Source of the DNA: Pseudoduganella aquatica
GTDB lineage: Bacteria; Pseudomonadota; Gammaproteobacteria; Burkholderiales; Burkholderiaceae_D
Reading direction: 5' to 3'
Length of the DNA: 64,000 nt
Assembly (NCBI RefSeq): GCF_009857595.1
Contig: NZ_WWCU01000012.1
Coordinates: 62,001 to 126,000 of the forward strand
In this document: positions 39,172 to 49,096 of the stretch, one piece after another
Position numbering within the stretch: position 1 is the first letter of the stretch
Layout of the letters: every line of letters begins with the position of its first letter
Translations under genes and position numbers: made by a program
The notes under the pieces: generated by a model
The model's database searches: none
What the model saw: only the letters and a program-made list of their open reading frames with translations
Told to the model about the DNA's origin: nothing

Positions 39172-40071
39172 ATGTCCATCGATCTGAAACAACTAAAGTA
39201 CTTTCTCGCCGTTGCAGAAGAAAAGAGTTTCAGCCGCGCTGCGGAACGGCTGCACATATCGCAACCGCCGCTGAGCCAGCAGATCATGAAGCTGGAAAGT
39301 GAACTGGGCGTGCGCCTGTTCGCGCGCACCACGCGCACCTTCGAGCTGACGGTGGCGGGCAAGGCGCTGATGTCCGAAGCGTCCGAGCTGCTGGCCAAGA
39401 TGCGCATGACCATAGACACCATCCGCCAGATCGACCGTGGCGAAGTGGGCCGGCTGCGCGTGGGCATCGTGGGTTCGGCGATGTGGGGGCCTATCCCCTC
39501 GCTGCTGGAGGAATTCCAGAGCAAGTTCCCGCGCGTGACGTGGACCATCCATGAATTCGGACCGACGGTGCAGTACGACGCGCTGCGCGCCAAGCAGATC
39601 GACGTGGGCTTCTGGCGCGAGCCGAAACTGAACGAGGACGACCTGCGCAACGACAACCTGCGCCAGGAGCTGTGCTTCCGCGAGAACGTGTGCGTGGCGC
39701 TGAACGAGCACCACCCGCTGGCCAAGCAGGACGCGATCGAGCTGACCGACATCGCCAACGAGCCTATGCTGACGCTGGCGCTCGACAAGTCGGCCTTCCC
39801 GCGCTACCTGATCCAGTGCTGCGTGAAGGCAGGCTTCCAGCCCACCATCTTCCAGGAAGCGTCCGAGCCGCAGACCCTGCTGGCCATGGTGGGCGCGGGG
39901 CTGGGCGTGGCACTGCTGCCAGAGACCACCAGCCGCATCGGCTGGCCGGGCGTGGTGTTCGTGCCGATCCGCACCAACCCGCCGTCGGCCAATCTGTACA
40001 TCACCTACACCACGCTGGACGACGCGCCGGTGGTGCGGGCTTTCCTCAACATCCTCAAGCCCGCCACGTGA
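39172..40071 (+). CDS. LysR-family regulator of the psu operon
   Basis: A 299-residue LysR regulator with a standard winged helix (residues 1-60, KQLKYFLAVAEEKSFSRAAE then LHISQPPLSQQIMKLE) and an effector domain (about 90-295) of the BenM/CatM-like group. It is the third gene of psuK-psuG-lysR, with GAAGG as ribosome site. Because double T-N11-A operators lie upstream of psuK and upstream of the TonB receptor at 42.6-44.9 kb, this protein is the best local candidate to bind both, with pseudouridine or its phosphate as possible inducer. That link is inference, not shown by sequence alone. Confidence 0.9.
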   Translation: MSIDLKQLKYFLAVAEEKSFSRAAERLHISQPPLSQQIMKLESELGVRLFARTTRTFELTVAGKALMSEASELLAKMRMTIDTIRQIDRGEVGRLRVGIVGSAMWGPIPSLLEEFQSKFPRVTWTIHEFGPTVQYDALRAKQIDVGFWREPKLNEDDLRNDNLRQELCFRENVCVALNEHHPLAKQDAIELTDIANEPMLTLALDKSAFPRYLIQCCVKAGFQPTIFQEASEPQTLLAMVGAGLGVALLPETTSRIGWPGVVFVPIRTNPPSANLYITYTTLDDAPVVRAFLNILKPAT

Positions 40072-40076
40072 CTGCC

Positions 40077-40202
40077 GGCGGGTTACGCTCCGCTAACCCG
40101 CCCTACGCGACCCATGCGCCCCATGCGAACTACCTGAACCACGCGAACCACCCGAACCACGCGAACACGTAGGGCGGGTTAGGCGGAACGCCGTAACCCG
40201 CC
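40077..40202. repeat. REP-like inverted pair flanking a 9-base tandem repeat
   Basis: Palindrome units at 40077-40107 and 40168-40202 in opposite orientation. Between them, roughly 40126-40165 consists of five imperfect 9-base units (GCGAACTAC, CTGAACCAC, GCGAACCAC, CCGAACCAC, GCGAACACG), a minisatellite not seen at the other pairs in this window. The structure separates two convergent genes. Confidence 0.85.
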
Positions 40203-40215
40203 AGCGGTGACGCGG

Positions 40216-40863
40216 CTACTGCATCGCCCCGCCCTGCACGCGCACATCGGCCACGGTGGCGAGCGTGGTGCGCACCGCGATGCGCAGGCCTTCAATCATA
40301 TCCGCCAGCGCCATGCTGGCCGCACCCGGGTGCGCCGCCGCCTGCTGGGGCAAATATGGAATGTGGATGAACCCCGCCCGCATCGCCCTCCGCCCCTTCG
40401 CTGCGGCATGCATCAGCCCATAAAACACGTGGTTGCACACAAAAGTGCCCGCCGTCTGCGACACCGAAGCAGGCAGCCCCGCTTCCCGCAGCGCGCCCAC
40501 GATGGCCTTGATCGGCAGCGTGGAAAAATACGCCGCCGGGCCGCCCGGCACAATGGCCTCGTCCACCAGCTGCTGCTGACGGTTGTCCCTGATCGGCGCG
40601 TCGTCCACATTGATGGCCACGCGTTCCACAGACAAGTCGCAGCGCCCGCCCGCCTGCCCCACCGCGATCACCACCGCAGGATGAAGCTCCGCCACCGCCT
40701 GCGCCATCGCCTCGTTGGCCTCGCCGAACACGCAGGGCAACTGGCGCGCCACCACGCGGAAGCCGTCCTCGCTCCAGCCGTCCAGCGCGCGCACCGTTTC
40801 CCAGGCGGGGTTGATGGTCTCTTGGTTAAACGGCTCGAAGCCGGTCAGCAATATCGTTTTCAT
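40216..40863 (-). CDS. pcp: Pyroglutamyl-peptidase I (pyrrolidone-carboxylate peptidase)
   Basis: A 215-residue C15-family cysteine peptidase that removes N-terminal pyroglutamate (5-oxoproline) from peptides in the cytoplasm. The catalytic triad is visible as Glu80 ([10 protein letters not shown]), Cys143 ([14 protein letters not shown]) and His167 ([10 protein letters not shown]). The start is the ATG at 40861-40863. It lies two bases after the DUF979 stop and is the last gene of DUF969-DUF979-pcp, so the two membrane proteins likely handle a pyroglutamate-related compound. DUF969/DUF979 are known to neighbour pyroglutamate genes in other bacteria (from memory). Confidence 0.95.
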   Translation of the reverse strand: MKTILLTGFEPFNQETINPAWETVRALDGWSEDGFRVVARQLPCVFGEANEAMAQAVAELHPAVVIAVGQAGGRCDLSVERVAINVDDAPIRDNRQQQLVDEAIVPGGPAAYFSTLPIKAIVGALREAGLPASVSQTAGTFVCNHVFYGLMHAAAKGRRAMRAGFIHIPYLPQQAAAHPGAASMALADMIEGLRIAVRTTLATVADVRVQGGAMQ

Positions 40864-40865
40864 CG

Positions 40866-41822
40866 TCAATAGTTCATCAGGAAATACAGCAGCAGTATAT
40901 TCGCCCCCAACAGCGGCAGCGCAGTGGGGATCTGGGCCTTGATGACGGCGTGCTTGTCGTGCAGGTCCAGCAGCGCGGCGGGCACAATGTTGAAGTTGGC
41001 GGCCATGGGCGTCATCAGCGTGCCGCAGTAGCCGCTGAACATGCCGATGGCGGCCATGACCGCCGGATTGGCGCCGTACACGTTCACCAGCACGGGTATG
41101 CCGACGCCGCCCGCCATCACAGGGAAAGCGGCGAAGCCGTTGCCCATGACAATGGTGAACAGCGCCATGCCGCCGCAGTACACGGCCACCGCCACCAGCT
41201 TGTAGTCCATATTGATGTAGGAGGTGCTGACGTGGGCCACGGCCTTGCCCACGCCCGCCTCCGTGAACAGCAGCCCAAGCACGGCCAGCATGTGCGGCAG
41301 AACGATGGCCCAGCCCATGGCGTCGACCAGGCGCCGCTGCTCGCGCGCGGCCTGCAGCGGTGTGGCGCGCAGCATAACGCAGGCAACCGCCACCGCGATC
41401 ACCGAGGCGCAGCCCAGCGCGGCCAGGGTGAGGTGCTTCTGCTCGAACAGGAAAAGGCCGCCCAGCTTGACGTCCTTGAGCAAGGTGGCGCAGGCCATGG
41501 TGACGCCGGGGATGATGAGCGCGGGCACGAACAGCTTGTTGCCCAAGCGCTGGGCGCTGCTGCGGCGCTCGGACTCGGGCAGATTATTCGGCGCGCCCAT
41601 GCGCACGCCGCCAAAGCCGGCCAGCAGCGCCATGGTGATCATGATGGCGCCCGCCGTCGCTTCCGGCAGCGCTTCGCCAGCCAGATAAATTGCGGCGTAC
41701 AGCGCCCAGAACAGCGCCGTCGTGTGGCGGCGCGGGTTGCTGCGGTCGGCCAGCGTGAGCAGCGCGATCAGCGCCAGCACGGCGCCCAGCAGCAGGTAAA
41801 AGTATTCCAGCTTGAAGATCAT
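40866..41822 (-). CDS. DUF979-family membrane protein (putative permease subunit)
   Basis: A 318-residue inner-membrane protein with about nine to ten hydrophobic segments. It matches the DUF979 family by overall layout: an N-terminal [20 protein letters not shown] segment, a conserved glycine-rich region [20 protein letters not shown] near residue 235, and [20 protein letters not shown] near residue 265, which resembles ion-coupled carboxylate transporters. The ATG at 41820-41822 has GGAGG upstream and overlaps the DUF969 stop (ATGA). Likely works with DUF969 as a two-part transporter for 5-oxoproline or related compounds (inference). Confidence 0.83.
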   Translation of the reverse strand: MIFKLEYFYLLLGAVLALIALLTLADRSNPRRHTTALFWALYAAIYLAGEALPEATAGAIMITMALLAGFGGVRMGAPNNLPESERRSSAQRLGNKLFVPALIIPGVTMACATLLKDVKLGGLFLFEQKHLTLAALGCASVIAVAVACVMLRATPLQAAREQRRLVDAMGWAIVLPHMLAVLGLLFTEAGVGKAVAHVSTSYINMDYKLVAVAVYCGGMALFTIVMGNGFAAFPVMAGGVGIPVLVNVYGANPAVMAAIGMFSGYCGTLMTPMAANFNIVPAALLDLHDKHAVIKAQIPTALPLLGANILLLYFLMNY

Positions 41823-42565
41823 GGCTGGCCTCCGGTCGGCAGCGGAGCGGCTGCACCTGCTGCGGCCTTGCCTGCGGCGGCGAGCAGCTCGCGCTCGATC
41901 TCGCGGTCCAGGCGGCGCAAGCGCCAGGCGTGGATGATGTAGGCCGTCACGGCGGTGGGTATGCCCCACATGGCCACGTGCAGCGGGTCAACCTCGATGC
42001 CCTCCCCTCGCAGGATGGTCTGCATCAGCACGATGGCGCCGAAGGCCACGAAGATGTCCTCGCCGAAGAACAGGCCCACGTTGTCCGTGGCGGCGGCCAT
42101 GGCGCGCACGCGCTGGCGCAGGCGTTCGCTCAGGCCCGGGTGGCGCAGCTCGGCCGCCGCTTCCGCCATCGGCGCCACCAGCGGCCGCACCATGTTCGGA
42201 TGCCCACCCAGGCTGGTCAGCCCGCCTGCGGCGGACAGTTCGCGCACCGTCAGGTAGACAATCAGTATGCGCCCCGCCGTCGCCGCCTTCACGCGGGCGA
42301 TGGCGGCCTGCGCGTGCTCGCGCAAGCCGTAGCGCTCCAGCAGGCCGATCGCGGCCAGCGGCAGCAGATAGATCAGCGGCAGGTTGCGCGTCTTGACGAA
42401 GGCCCTGCCCAGCGACGCCAGCAAGGCCTCCACCGGCATCATGGCGGCGAAGCCCGTTGTGAAGCACGCCGCCGCCACCACCAGCACCGGATGCGCGCGC
42501 AGCAAAAAGCCCACCACGATCACCGCCACGCCCAGCAAGGGCCATAAACTTACCGCTGTCTGCAT
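41819..42565 (-). CDS. DUF969-family membrane protein (putative permease subunit)
   Basis: A 248-residue inner-membrane protein of the DUF969 family, with about six hydrophobic segments. A conserved region reads YLTVRELSAAGGLTSLGGHP near residue 105, and DNVGLFFGEDIFVAFGAIVL lies near residue 162. The C-terminus is Ala/Gly/Pro-rich and probably disordered. CAGGAG precedes the ATG. The gene starts only 18 bases beyond the terminator hairpin of the TonB receptor gene (42584-42617), so it either uses a promoter overlapping that hairpin or depends on read-through. Confidence 0.83.
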   Translation of the reverse strand: MQTAVSLWPLLGVAVIVVGFLLRAHPVLVVAAACFTTGFAAMMPVEALLASLGRAFVKTRNLPLIYLLPLAAIGLLERYGLREHAQAAIARVKAATAGRILIVYLTVRELSAAGGLTSLGGHPNMVRPLVAPMAEAAAELRHPGLSERLRQRVRAMAAATDNVGLFFGEDIFVAFGAIVLMQTILRGEGIEVDPLHVAMWGIPTAVTAYIIHAWRLRRLDREIERELLAAAGKAAAGAAAPLPTGGQP

Positions 42566-42583
42566 CCCGCCGCTCCTGAAAGT

Positions 42584-42617
42584 AAAAAAGCCCGCACATC
42601 TTACGATGCGCGGGCTT
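42584..42617 (-). terminator. Intrinsic terminator after the TonB receptor gene
   Basis: A 12-base stem with one mismatch (arms 42588-42599 and 42606-42617, core AAGCCCGC/GCGGGCTT) and a 6-base loop is followed on the minus strand by six T residues (42584-42589). It lies 17 bases after the receptor stop and 18 bases before the DUF969 start. Confidence 0.85.
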
Positions 42618-42634
42618 CGCCAACGAAGAACTTA

Positions 42635-44890
42635 TTAGAAGTTCGCTTTGAACTGCACGCCGTAGGTGCGCGGTTCGTTGACGATACCGGTCAGGTTGTT
42701 GAAGTCGATCGCGGCGATGACTTGCTCGCGGCCGGTGATGTTGCGGCCGTAAGCGGCGACTTCGTACTTGCCGTCAGCCCATTTGTAGCCGGCGCGCAGG
42801 CCGCCTTCCAGCATGGATTTGGCTTTGTATTCCTTCGCTTCGTACAGGAACATATTGTATTTGTCGCGGTAAGCCCAGTCGGTGTAGGCGTAGAACTCGC
42901 CGTTGGCCACAGGGGTGCTGTAGCGCAGCGTGAAGTTGCCCACCCACTTGGGCGCGCGCGGCAGCGGGTTGCCGTTGATCAGCGCAACCGTGGAGCCGCC
43001 GATGGTCTTGGTCGGGTTGGTGACGGTGCAGCCGTTGCCGCATGGCGCCACGAACAGGCCTGCGTCCTTGATCTCGGTGTCGTTGTAGCTGCCGCCGATG
43101 GTGGCGCGCCATTCTTCCGAGATAATGGCTTGCATGTCCAGCTCGAAGCCCTGGCCTTCAGCCTTGTCCGCATTGACCAGGCGGTTCTGGTTGACGGCGC
43201 CCGAACCTGCGGTCAGTTGCAGGTCTTTCACGCGGTACTTGAACACCGAAGCCGACAGGCGCGCACGCTTGTTCAGGAAGTCCTGCTTGATACCGGCTTC
43301 CACCGACAGGTTCTTCTCCGAATCGCCCACCGAGATGGTGTCGCCGAACAGCACGCGGCCCTGGATCGACGGAGCGCGGTAGCCGGTCGCAATGCGGCCG
43401 TACACGTTGGTGTTCTTGTCGATCTCGTAGTTGGTGCTCAGGTCCCAGCTGATGTTGGTGTCTTTCGGATGCGCGAACAGCGGGCCGACGTTCTTGCCGC
43501 CGAAGGGAGTCAGCGTGCGGGCTGCCACGAAGTCCTTCTTGTCGTCGGTGTAGCGCACGCCGGCGCGCACTTTCCAAACGTCGCTCAGCGCGTAGTTGAC
43601 GGAGCCGAAGGCCGCCCACGAGCGCGAGTTCTGGGTCTGCTGCGCATAGCCGTTGACTACGCCGCCGCCCAGGGTGTCGAAGTTGAAGCTGTCGACAACG
43701 ATGTCTTCCTTGAAGTAGTACACGCCGCCGATCCACTGCAGGCGGTCCTTGGTGTTGGACTCGACGCGGAACTCTTGCGAGATCTGCTTGTGGTCCGGCA
43801 GGCCGTCGGCGGTTTCGGAGGTGAACGGGATGAAGGCAGGAGCCGGGCCGGAGGTGGCGCCGGAACCGTAGCCGCCGTCCACGTCGGCGCGGCTGTAGAA
43901 CTTGGCCTTCTCGTAGCCGGTGATGGAGTGCAGCGTCATCGTCGGCAGGTCGTAGCGCAGGGTCAGGCTGGAGCCGGTGACTTTCAGCTTCTGGGTGTTG
44001 AAGCCGTCGGTCGGGTAGCGGCCGTAGTCGAAGCCGTCCACGATCTCATTGGTGCCCTTCTTGATGATGCCGGCGCGGAACAGGGTGGCGCTGCCGTCCA
44101 TGTCGCGGTGGTGCACATTGAACAAGGCGCTGAAGTCCTTGTTGGGCTTGAACGCCACCTGCACGCGGGCCGCGTTGTCCTTGTAGCCTTCGAAGTCCTG
44201 GGTGCCGGTGATGCGCGGGTTGTGCACGCGGTCGTCGCGCGACTGCGATTGCAGAGATACGCGGGCGCTGATCATCTCGTTGACCGGCAGGTTGAAGGCG
44301 CCTTCGGCATTGAACACGCCGTCCTTGCCGAAGCCGGCCGACACATAGCCTTCCTGCTTGTTGGTCGGCTTGACCGAGTCGAACTTGATCACGCCGGCCG
44401 GCGAGTTGCGGCCGAACAGCGTGCCTTGCGGGCCGCGCAGCACTTCAATCTGTTCCACGTCGAAGACCGGGAAGCCTTTCAGCATCGGCGACTCCTGCAC
44501 TACGCCGTCGTACACCAGGCCCACAGGCTGGGAGGCGTTCAGGTCGAAGTCGGTGTTGCCCAGGCCGCGGATGTAGAAGCGCGGGAAGGAACGGCCGAAG
44601 TCCGATTCCACGTTCAGCGACGGGGTACGGCCGGACATGAAGCGGATGTCGTCGCCGCCGGCGGTCAGCACGTCCAGCTTTTCGCCTTTCATGGTGGAGA
44701 TGGCCATAGGCACATCCTTGATGTTTTCCGAGCGGCGCGCTGCCGTCACGATCACCGTTTCCAGCTGGCCGGCTTGCGCCTTGGCGTCGGCTTGGGCGGC
44801 TTCCTGGGCCATCGCGCCTTGCAGCGGGAAGGCGCCGGCGATCGCCAGGGCGATCAGCGTGCGGGACGCGTACTTACTTTTTGTCATCAT
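42635..44890 (-). CDS. TonB-dependent outer-membrane receptor
   Basis: A 751-residue TonB-dependent receptor. The signal peptide ends near QGAMA, followed by a TonB-box-like VIVTAARRSENIKDVPMAIS segment, plug domain (about residues 50-165, with FDVEQIEVLRGPQGTLFGRN then SPAGVI) and a 22-strand-type barrel ending in a terminal Phe (YGVQFKANF). The start is the ATG at 44888-44890, with AGGAG about nine bases before it. Upstream lies the double LysR operator shared with psuK. Flanked by a nucleoside ABC importer and a pseudouridine operon, it may import nucleosides or related compounds. The class of ligand is inferred from context. Confidence 0.92.
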   Translation of the reverse strand: MMTKSKYASRTLIALAIAGAFPLQGAMAQEAAQADAKAQAGQLETVIVTAARRSENIKDVPMAISTMKGEKLDVLTAGGDDIRFMSGRTPSLNVESDFGRSFPRFYIRGLGNTDFDLNASQPVGLVYDGVVQESPMLKGFPVFDVEQIEVLRGPQGTLFGRNSPAGVIKFDSVKPTNKQEGYVSAGFGKDGVFNAEGAFNLPVNEMISARVSLQSQSRDDRVHNPRITGTQDFEGYKDNAARVQVAFKPNKDFSALFNVHHRDMDGSATLFRAGIIKKGTNEIVDGFDYGRYPTDGFNTQKLKVTGSSLTLRYDLPTMTLHSITGYEKAKFYSRADVDGGYGSGATSGPAPAFIPFTSETADGLPDHKQISQEFRVESNTKDRLQWIGGVYYFKEDIVVDSFNFDTLGGGVVNGYAQQTQNSRSWAAFGSVNYALSDVWKVRAGVRYTDDKKDFVAARTLTPFGGKNVGPLFAHPKDTNISWDLSTNYEIDKNTNVYGRIATGYRAPSIQGRVLFGDTISVGDSEKNLSVEAGIKQDFLNKRARLSASVFKYRVKDLQLTAGSGAVNQNRLVNADKAEGQGFELDMQAIISEEWRATIGGSYNDTEIKDAGLFVAPCGNGCTVTNPTKTIGGSTVALINGNPLPRAPKWVGNFTLRYSTPVANGEFYAYTDWAYRDKYNMFLYEAKEYKAKSMLEGGLRAGYKWADGKYEVAAYGRNITGREQVIAAIDFNNLTGIVNEPRTYGVQFKANF

Positions 44891-44995
44891 GAACCAGCTC
44901 CTAGCAGGGATTGCTTTACAAAAAACCAATAAAATCATTACAAGGGCGAATCCTAGCATGAAACCTTTTAACTGGAAATTACGACACAATAGATT

Positions 44996-45068
44996 CAATT
45001 TATATGATTCCCATATAAATAAACAATAAAAAACGTATTTGCCATACATATACCGGCTCATGCATAGT
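44996..45068 (-). promoter_or_regulatory. Double LysR-type operator upstream of the TonB receptor
   Basis: On the minus strand this segment repeats the psuK control module. The gene-proximal palindrome is TTTATATG-N5-CATATAAA, perfect, at 44999-45019. The distal one is TATATG-N5-CAAATA at 45036-45052, with centres again 35 bases apart, followed outward by GAGCC and ACTATGC blocks. The rest of the 515-base gap 44891-45405 holds the importer promoter and no convincing gene. A weak TTTCCA-N17-TAGGAT promoter reads toward the receptor (44950-44978). Confidence 0.75.
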
Positions 45069-45351
45069 AAGTGGCTATTCAACCGTCATGCGGACCACTT
45101 ATATAGCGCATTGCGGCGAGAGTGCCGCAGAGGGTGGCAAGGCGGTGGCGGCGAGATGGAAGCGGCGTACCGATTTGGCTAGATCAATCGGCAACAGCAT
45201 GAAAAAGCAACAACGTAAAATAAATTTTGGGCTTTGTACAATGTTGCACCGGCACGACAAGGCCGCGACACAATATGACCAAGTTTCACGTTTTTGATGC
45301 GATGCAGGAAAAACAATTAATCGGGGCATTGCCTCTAAAAAACAGCCCAAG

Positions 45352-45380
45352 TTACATGTTCTGGCCGCAAAAAATATACA
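45352..45380 (+). promoter_or_regulatory. Candidate sigma70 promoter of the BMP importer operon
   Basis: TTACAT (45352-45357) and TATACA (45375-45380) are separated by 17 bases and sit 26 bases upstream of the ATG at 45406. CAGGAG at about 45391-45396 is the ribosome site. Confidence 0.55.
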
Positions 45381-45405
45381 ATATCGAACTTCCAGGAGCC
45401 TACTC

Positions 45406-46401
45406 ATGAAAATCAAACAACTCAGTCTGACGATCGCCGCCATGTGCGTGGCAGCTGGCGCCTGCGCCGCTGACCCGAAACTGGCCATCGTCTACGACGC
45501 GGGCGGCAAGTTCGACAAGTCGTTCAACCAGTCCGCTTCCGAAGGCGCCGCGCGCTTCAAGAAAGACACCAACATCAGCTTCCTCGAAGCGCAAGCCAGC
45601 AGCGACACGCAAGCCGAGCAGGTTCTGCGCGGCCTGGCCCGCAAGAATATGGACCTGATCGCCTCCATCGGCTTCGCGCAAACGCAAGCGGTGCAGAAGG
45701 TCGCCAAGGAATTTCCGAAAGTCCGCTTCGTGCTGATCGACGGCGTGGCGCAAGGCGCCAACGTGAACTCGATCACCTTCAAGGAAGAAGAAGGTTCCTA
45801 CCTGGTGGGCGTGGCCGGCGTGATGGCCTCCAAGAGCAAGAAGCTGGGCTTCATCGGCGGCATCGACATTCCGCTGATCCGCACCTTCGCCTGCGGCTAC
45901 GCTCAAGGCGCGAAAGCCACCGACAAGAAAGCGGAAGTATTCCAGAACATGGTGGGCACCACCTCGGCCGCATGGAACGATCCGGCCAAGGGCGGCGAAC
46001 TGGCGCGCTCGCAGTTCGAACGCGGCGTGGACGTGGTGTTCGCAGTGGCCGGCGGCTCGGGCATGGGCACGCTGCAGACGGCCAAGGAAAAAGGCAAGCT
46101 GTCGATCGGCGTCGATTCCAACCAGAACAGCCTGTACCCAGGCAGCGTGCTGACCTCCATGGTCAAGCGCATCGACAATGCCGTGTATGATTCCTTCATG
46201 CAGATGAAGAACGGCACCTGGAAAGCCGGCGTGCTGGCCAAGGGCCTGAAAGAAGGCGGCGTGGACTGGGCTCTCGATGAGCACAACCGCAAGCTGATCA
46301 CCCCGGAAATCGAAAAGAAAGTCCTGGGCGTGCGCAAAGACATTATCGACGGCAAAGTAAAAGTGATCGACTACCGTACTGGCAACAGCTGCCCGGTCTA
46401 A
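45406..46401 (+). CDS. BMP-family nucleoside ABC transporter, substrate-binding protein
   Basis: A 331-residue periplasmic binding protein of the BMP/PnrA-like family, which binds nucleosides. A signal peptide spans about residues 1-21. The mature part opens with LAIVYDAGGKFDKSFNQSAS, then GAARFKKDTNISF; this N-terminal Asp/Lys/Asn cluster contacts the nucleoside ribose. FIGGIDIPLIRTFACGY near residue 145 and IGVDSNQNSLYPGSVLTSM near residue 232 are family landmarks. It is followed by a strong terminator and then the ATPase and two permease genes, so it is the first gene of a four-gene importer. Confidence 0.94.
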   Translation: MKIKQLSLTIAAMCVAAGACAADPKLAIVYDAGGKFDKSFNQSASEGAARFKKDTNISFLEAQASSDTQAEQVLRGLARKNMDLIASIGFAQTQAVQKVAKEFPKVRFVLIDGVAQGANVNSITFKEEEGSYLVGVAGVMASKSKKLGFIGGIDIPLIRTFACGYAQGAKATDKKAEVFQNMVGTTSAAWNDPAKGGELARSQFERGVDVVFAVAGGSGMGTLQTAKEKGKLSIGVDSNQNSLYPGSVLTSMVKRIDNAVYDSFMQMKNGTWKAGVLAKGLKEGGVDWALDEHNRKLITPEIEKKVLGVRKDIIDGKVKVIDYRTGNSCPV

Positions 46402-46420
46402 TCACGTGATTCAAAAAGAG

Positions 46421-46456
46421 AACGCGCCGGCGGGTTTTCCCGTCCGGCGCGTTTTT
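46421..46456 (+). terminator. Intrinsic terminator between binding protein and ATPase genes
   Basis: Perfect 10-base stem AACGCGCCGG (46421-46430) / CCGGCGCGTT (46444-46453), extended inward by GGG/CCC, with the stem's final T pair leading into a five-T run (46452-46456). It lies within the importer operon, 20 bases after the binding-protein stop, so partial termination could make the binding protein more abundant than the membrane parts. Confidence 0.85.
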
Positions 46457-46486
46457 CAGTCATAGCAACCATCATCCAGTGATCCT

Positions 46487-48012
<1,526 letters not shown>

Positions 48013-48016
<4 letters not shown>

Positions 48017-49092
48017 ACACTAACGATATGCCACGCTGGGCGACAGCCTTTGTCCTGCCCTTACTGAACCTGCTGTCGGCGCTGCTGGTGGCGGCCCTGG
48101 TGATCCACCTGCTCGGTGAAGATCCGCTGGACTCCCTGCGCATCCTGATCAACAGCGCCATCGTCAACCCCGAAGGCCTGAGCTACACGCTGTTCTACGC
48201 CTCCACCTTTATCTTCACCGGCCTGTCGGTGTCGATCGCCATGCAGGCCGGCCTGTTCAACATCGGCTCCGAAGGCCAGATGTATATCGGCGGCCTGGGG
48301 CTGACCATCGCCATGCTGGCCCTGGACGCATCGCTGCCGTGGTGGCTGCTGATCCCCTGCGGCATAGTCGGCGCGGCCCTCTTCGGCGCGCTGTGGGGCT
48401 TCCTGCCCGGCTACCTGCAAGCCAAGCGCGGCAGCCACATCGTGGTGACCACGATTATGTTCAACTTCATCGCCGCGTCGCTGATGAACTTCTTCATCGT
48501 GAAATACATGATACCGGCGGGCGAGCAGAACACCGCCAGCCGCGTGTTCTCGGCCGCCGCCGAAATGCCGCGCCTGAACACCTGGTTCCCGGTGCTGGGC
48601 GACACGCCGCTCAACGTAAGCTTCCTGCTGGCCATCGTGGCGCTGGCCATCTACGGCCTGGTGGTCACGCGTTCGGCCTGGGGCTACAAGCTGCGCGCCA
48701 CCGGCTTGAACAAGCACGCCGCGCACTACGCCGGCATCCGCATCAGCAAGATGATCATCGTCGTCATGCTGATTTCGGGCGCACTGGCCGGCCTGGGTTC
48801 GGTCAACTCCATCATGGGCTCGACCCACTACCTGTCGCTCAACTTCGTCGGCGGCGCCGGCTTCGTCGGCATCGCGATTGCGCTGATGGGCCGCCAGCAC
48901 CCGGTCGGCATCTTCCTGTCGGCCGTGCTGTTCGGCGCACTGATCCAGGGCGGCTTCGACCTGTCGCTGGAAAAACCGAACATTCCGACCGAAACCTTTA
49001 TCTTCATCCAGGGCCTGATCATCCTGTTCTGCGGCGCCATGGAGAACTTCTACGCACCAGCCATCATGAAGCTGATCAAGGCCAAGGGGTAA
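48013..49092 (+). CDS. Nucleoside ABC transporter, permease 1
   Basis: A 359-residue inner-membrane permease of the BPD_transp_2 (Mgl/Rbs, NupP-like) family, with about nine hydrophobic segments. The segment FNIGSEGQMYIGGLG near residue 84 and the coupling-helix style GLNKHAAHYAGIRISKMI near residue 233 are typical; SIMGSTHYLSLNFVGGAGFV then GIAIALMGRQHPVGI near residue 270 is the most conserved part. It partners the following permease as a heterodimer. The ATG at 48013 overlaps the ATPase stop (ATGA). Confidence 0.93.
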
Positions 49093-49096
49093 TGAC

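Noticed and set aside
37048..39192. A minus-strand open frame of 714 codons opposite psuK and psuG
   Set aside because: Antisense to two well-recognised enzymes; it would also run through the psuK promoter.
40077..40202. Possible CRISPR-like array from the repeated units
   Set aside because: The units are 9-base tandem repeats without unique spacers, flanked by REP-like palindromes; no cas genes are present anywhere in the window.
42722..44932. A plus-strand open frame of 736 codons opposite the TonB receptor
   Set aside because: Antisense shadow. The minus strand has signal peptide, plug, terminal Phe and terminator, and the plus-strand product has no recognisable domain.
44891..45082. An N-terminal extension of the TonB receptor to 45082
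   Set aside because: The extension translates the conserved LysR operator DNA. A proper signal peptide and ribosome site start at 44890.
45088..45297. A plus-strand frame of 69 codons between the receptor and the importer
   Set aside because: No ribosome site, no family features, and it lies in the control region between divergent genes.
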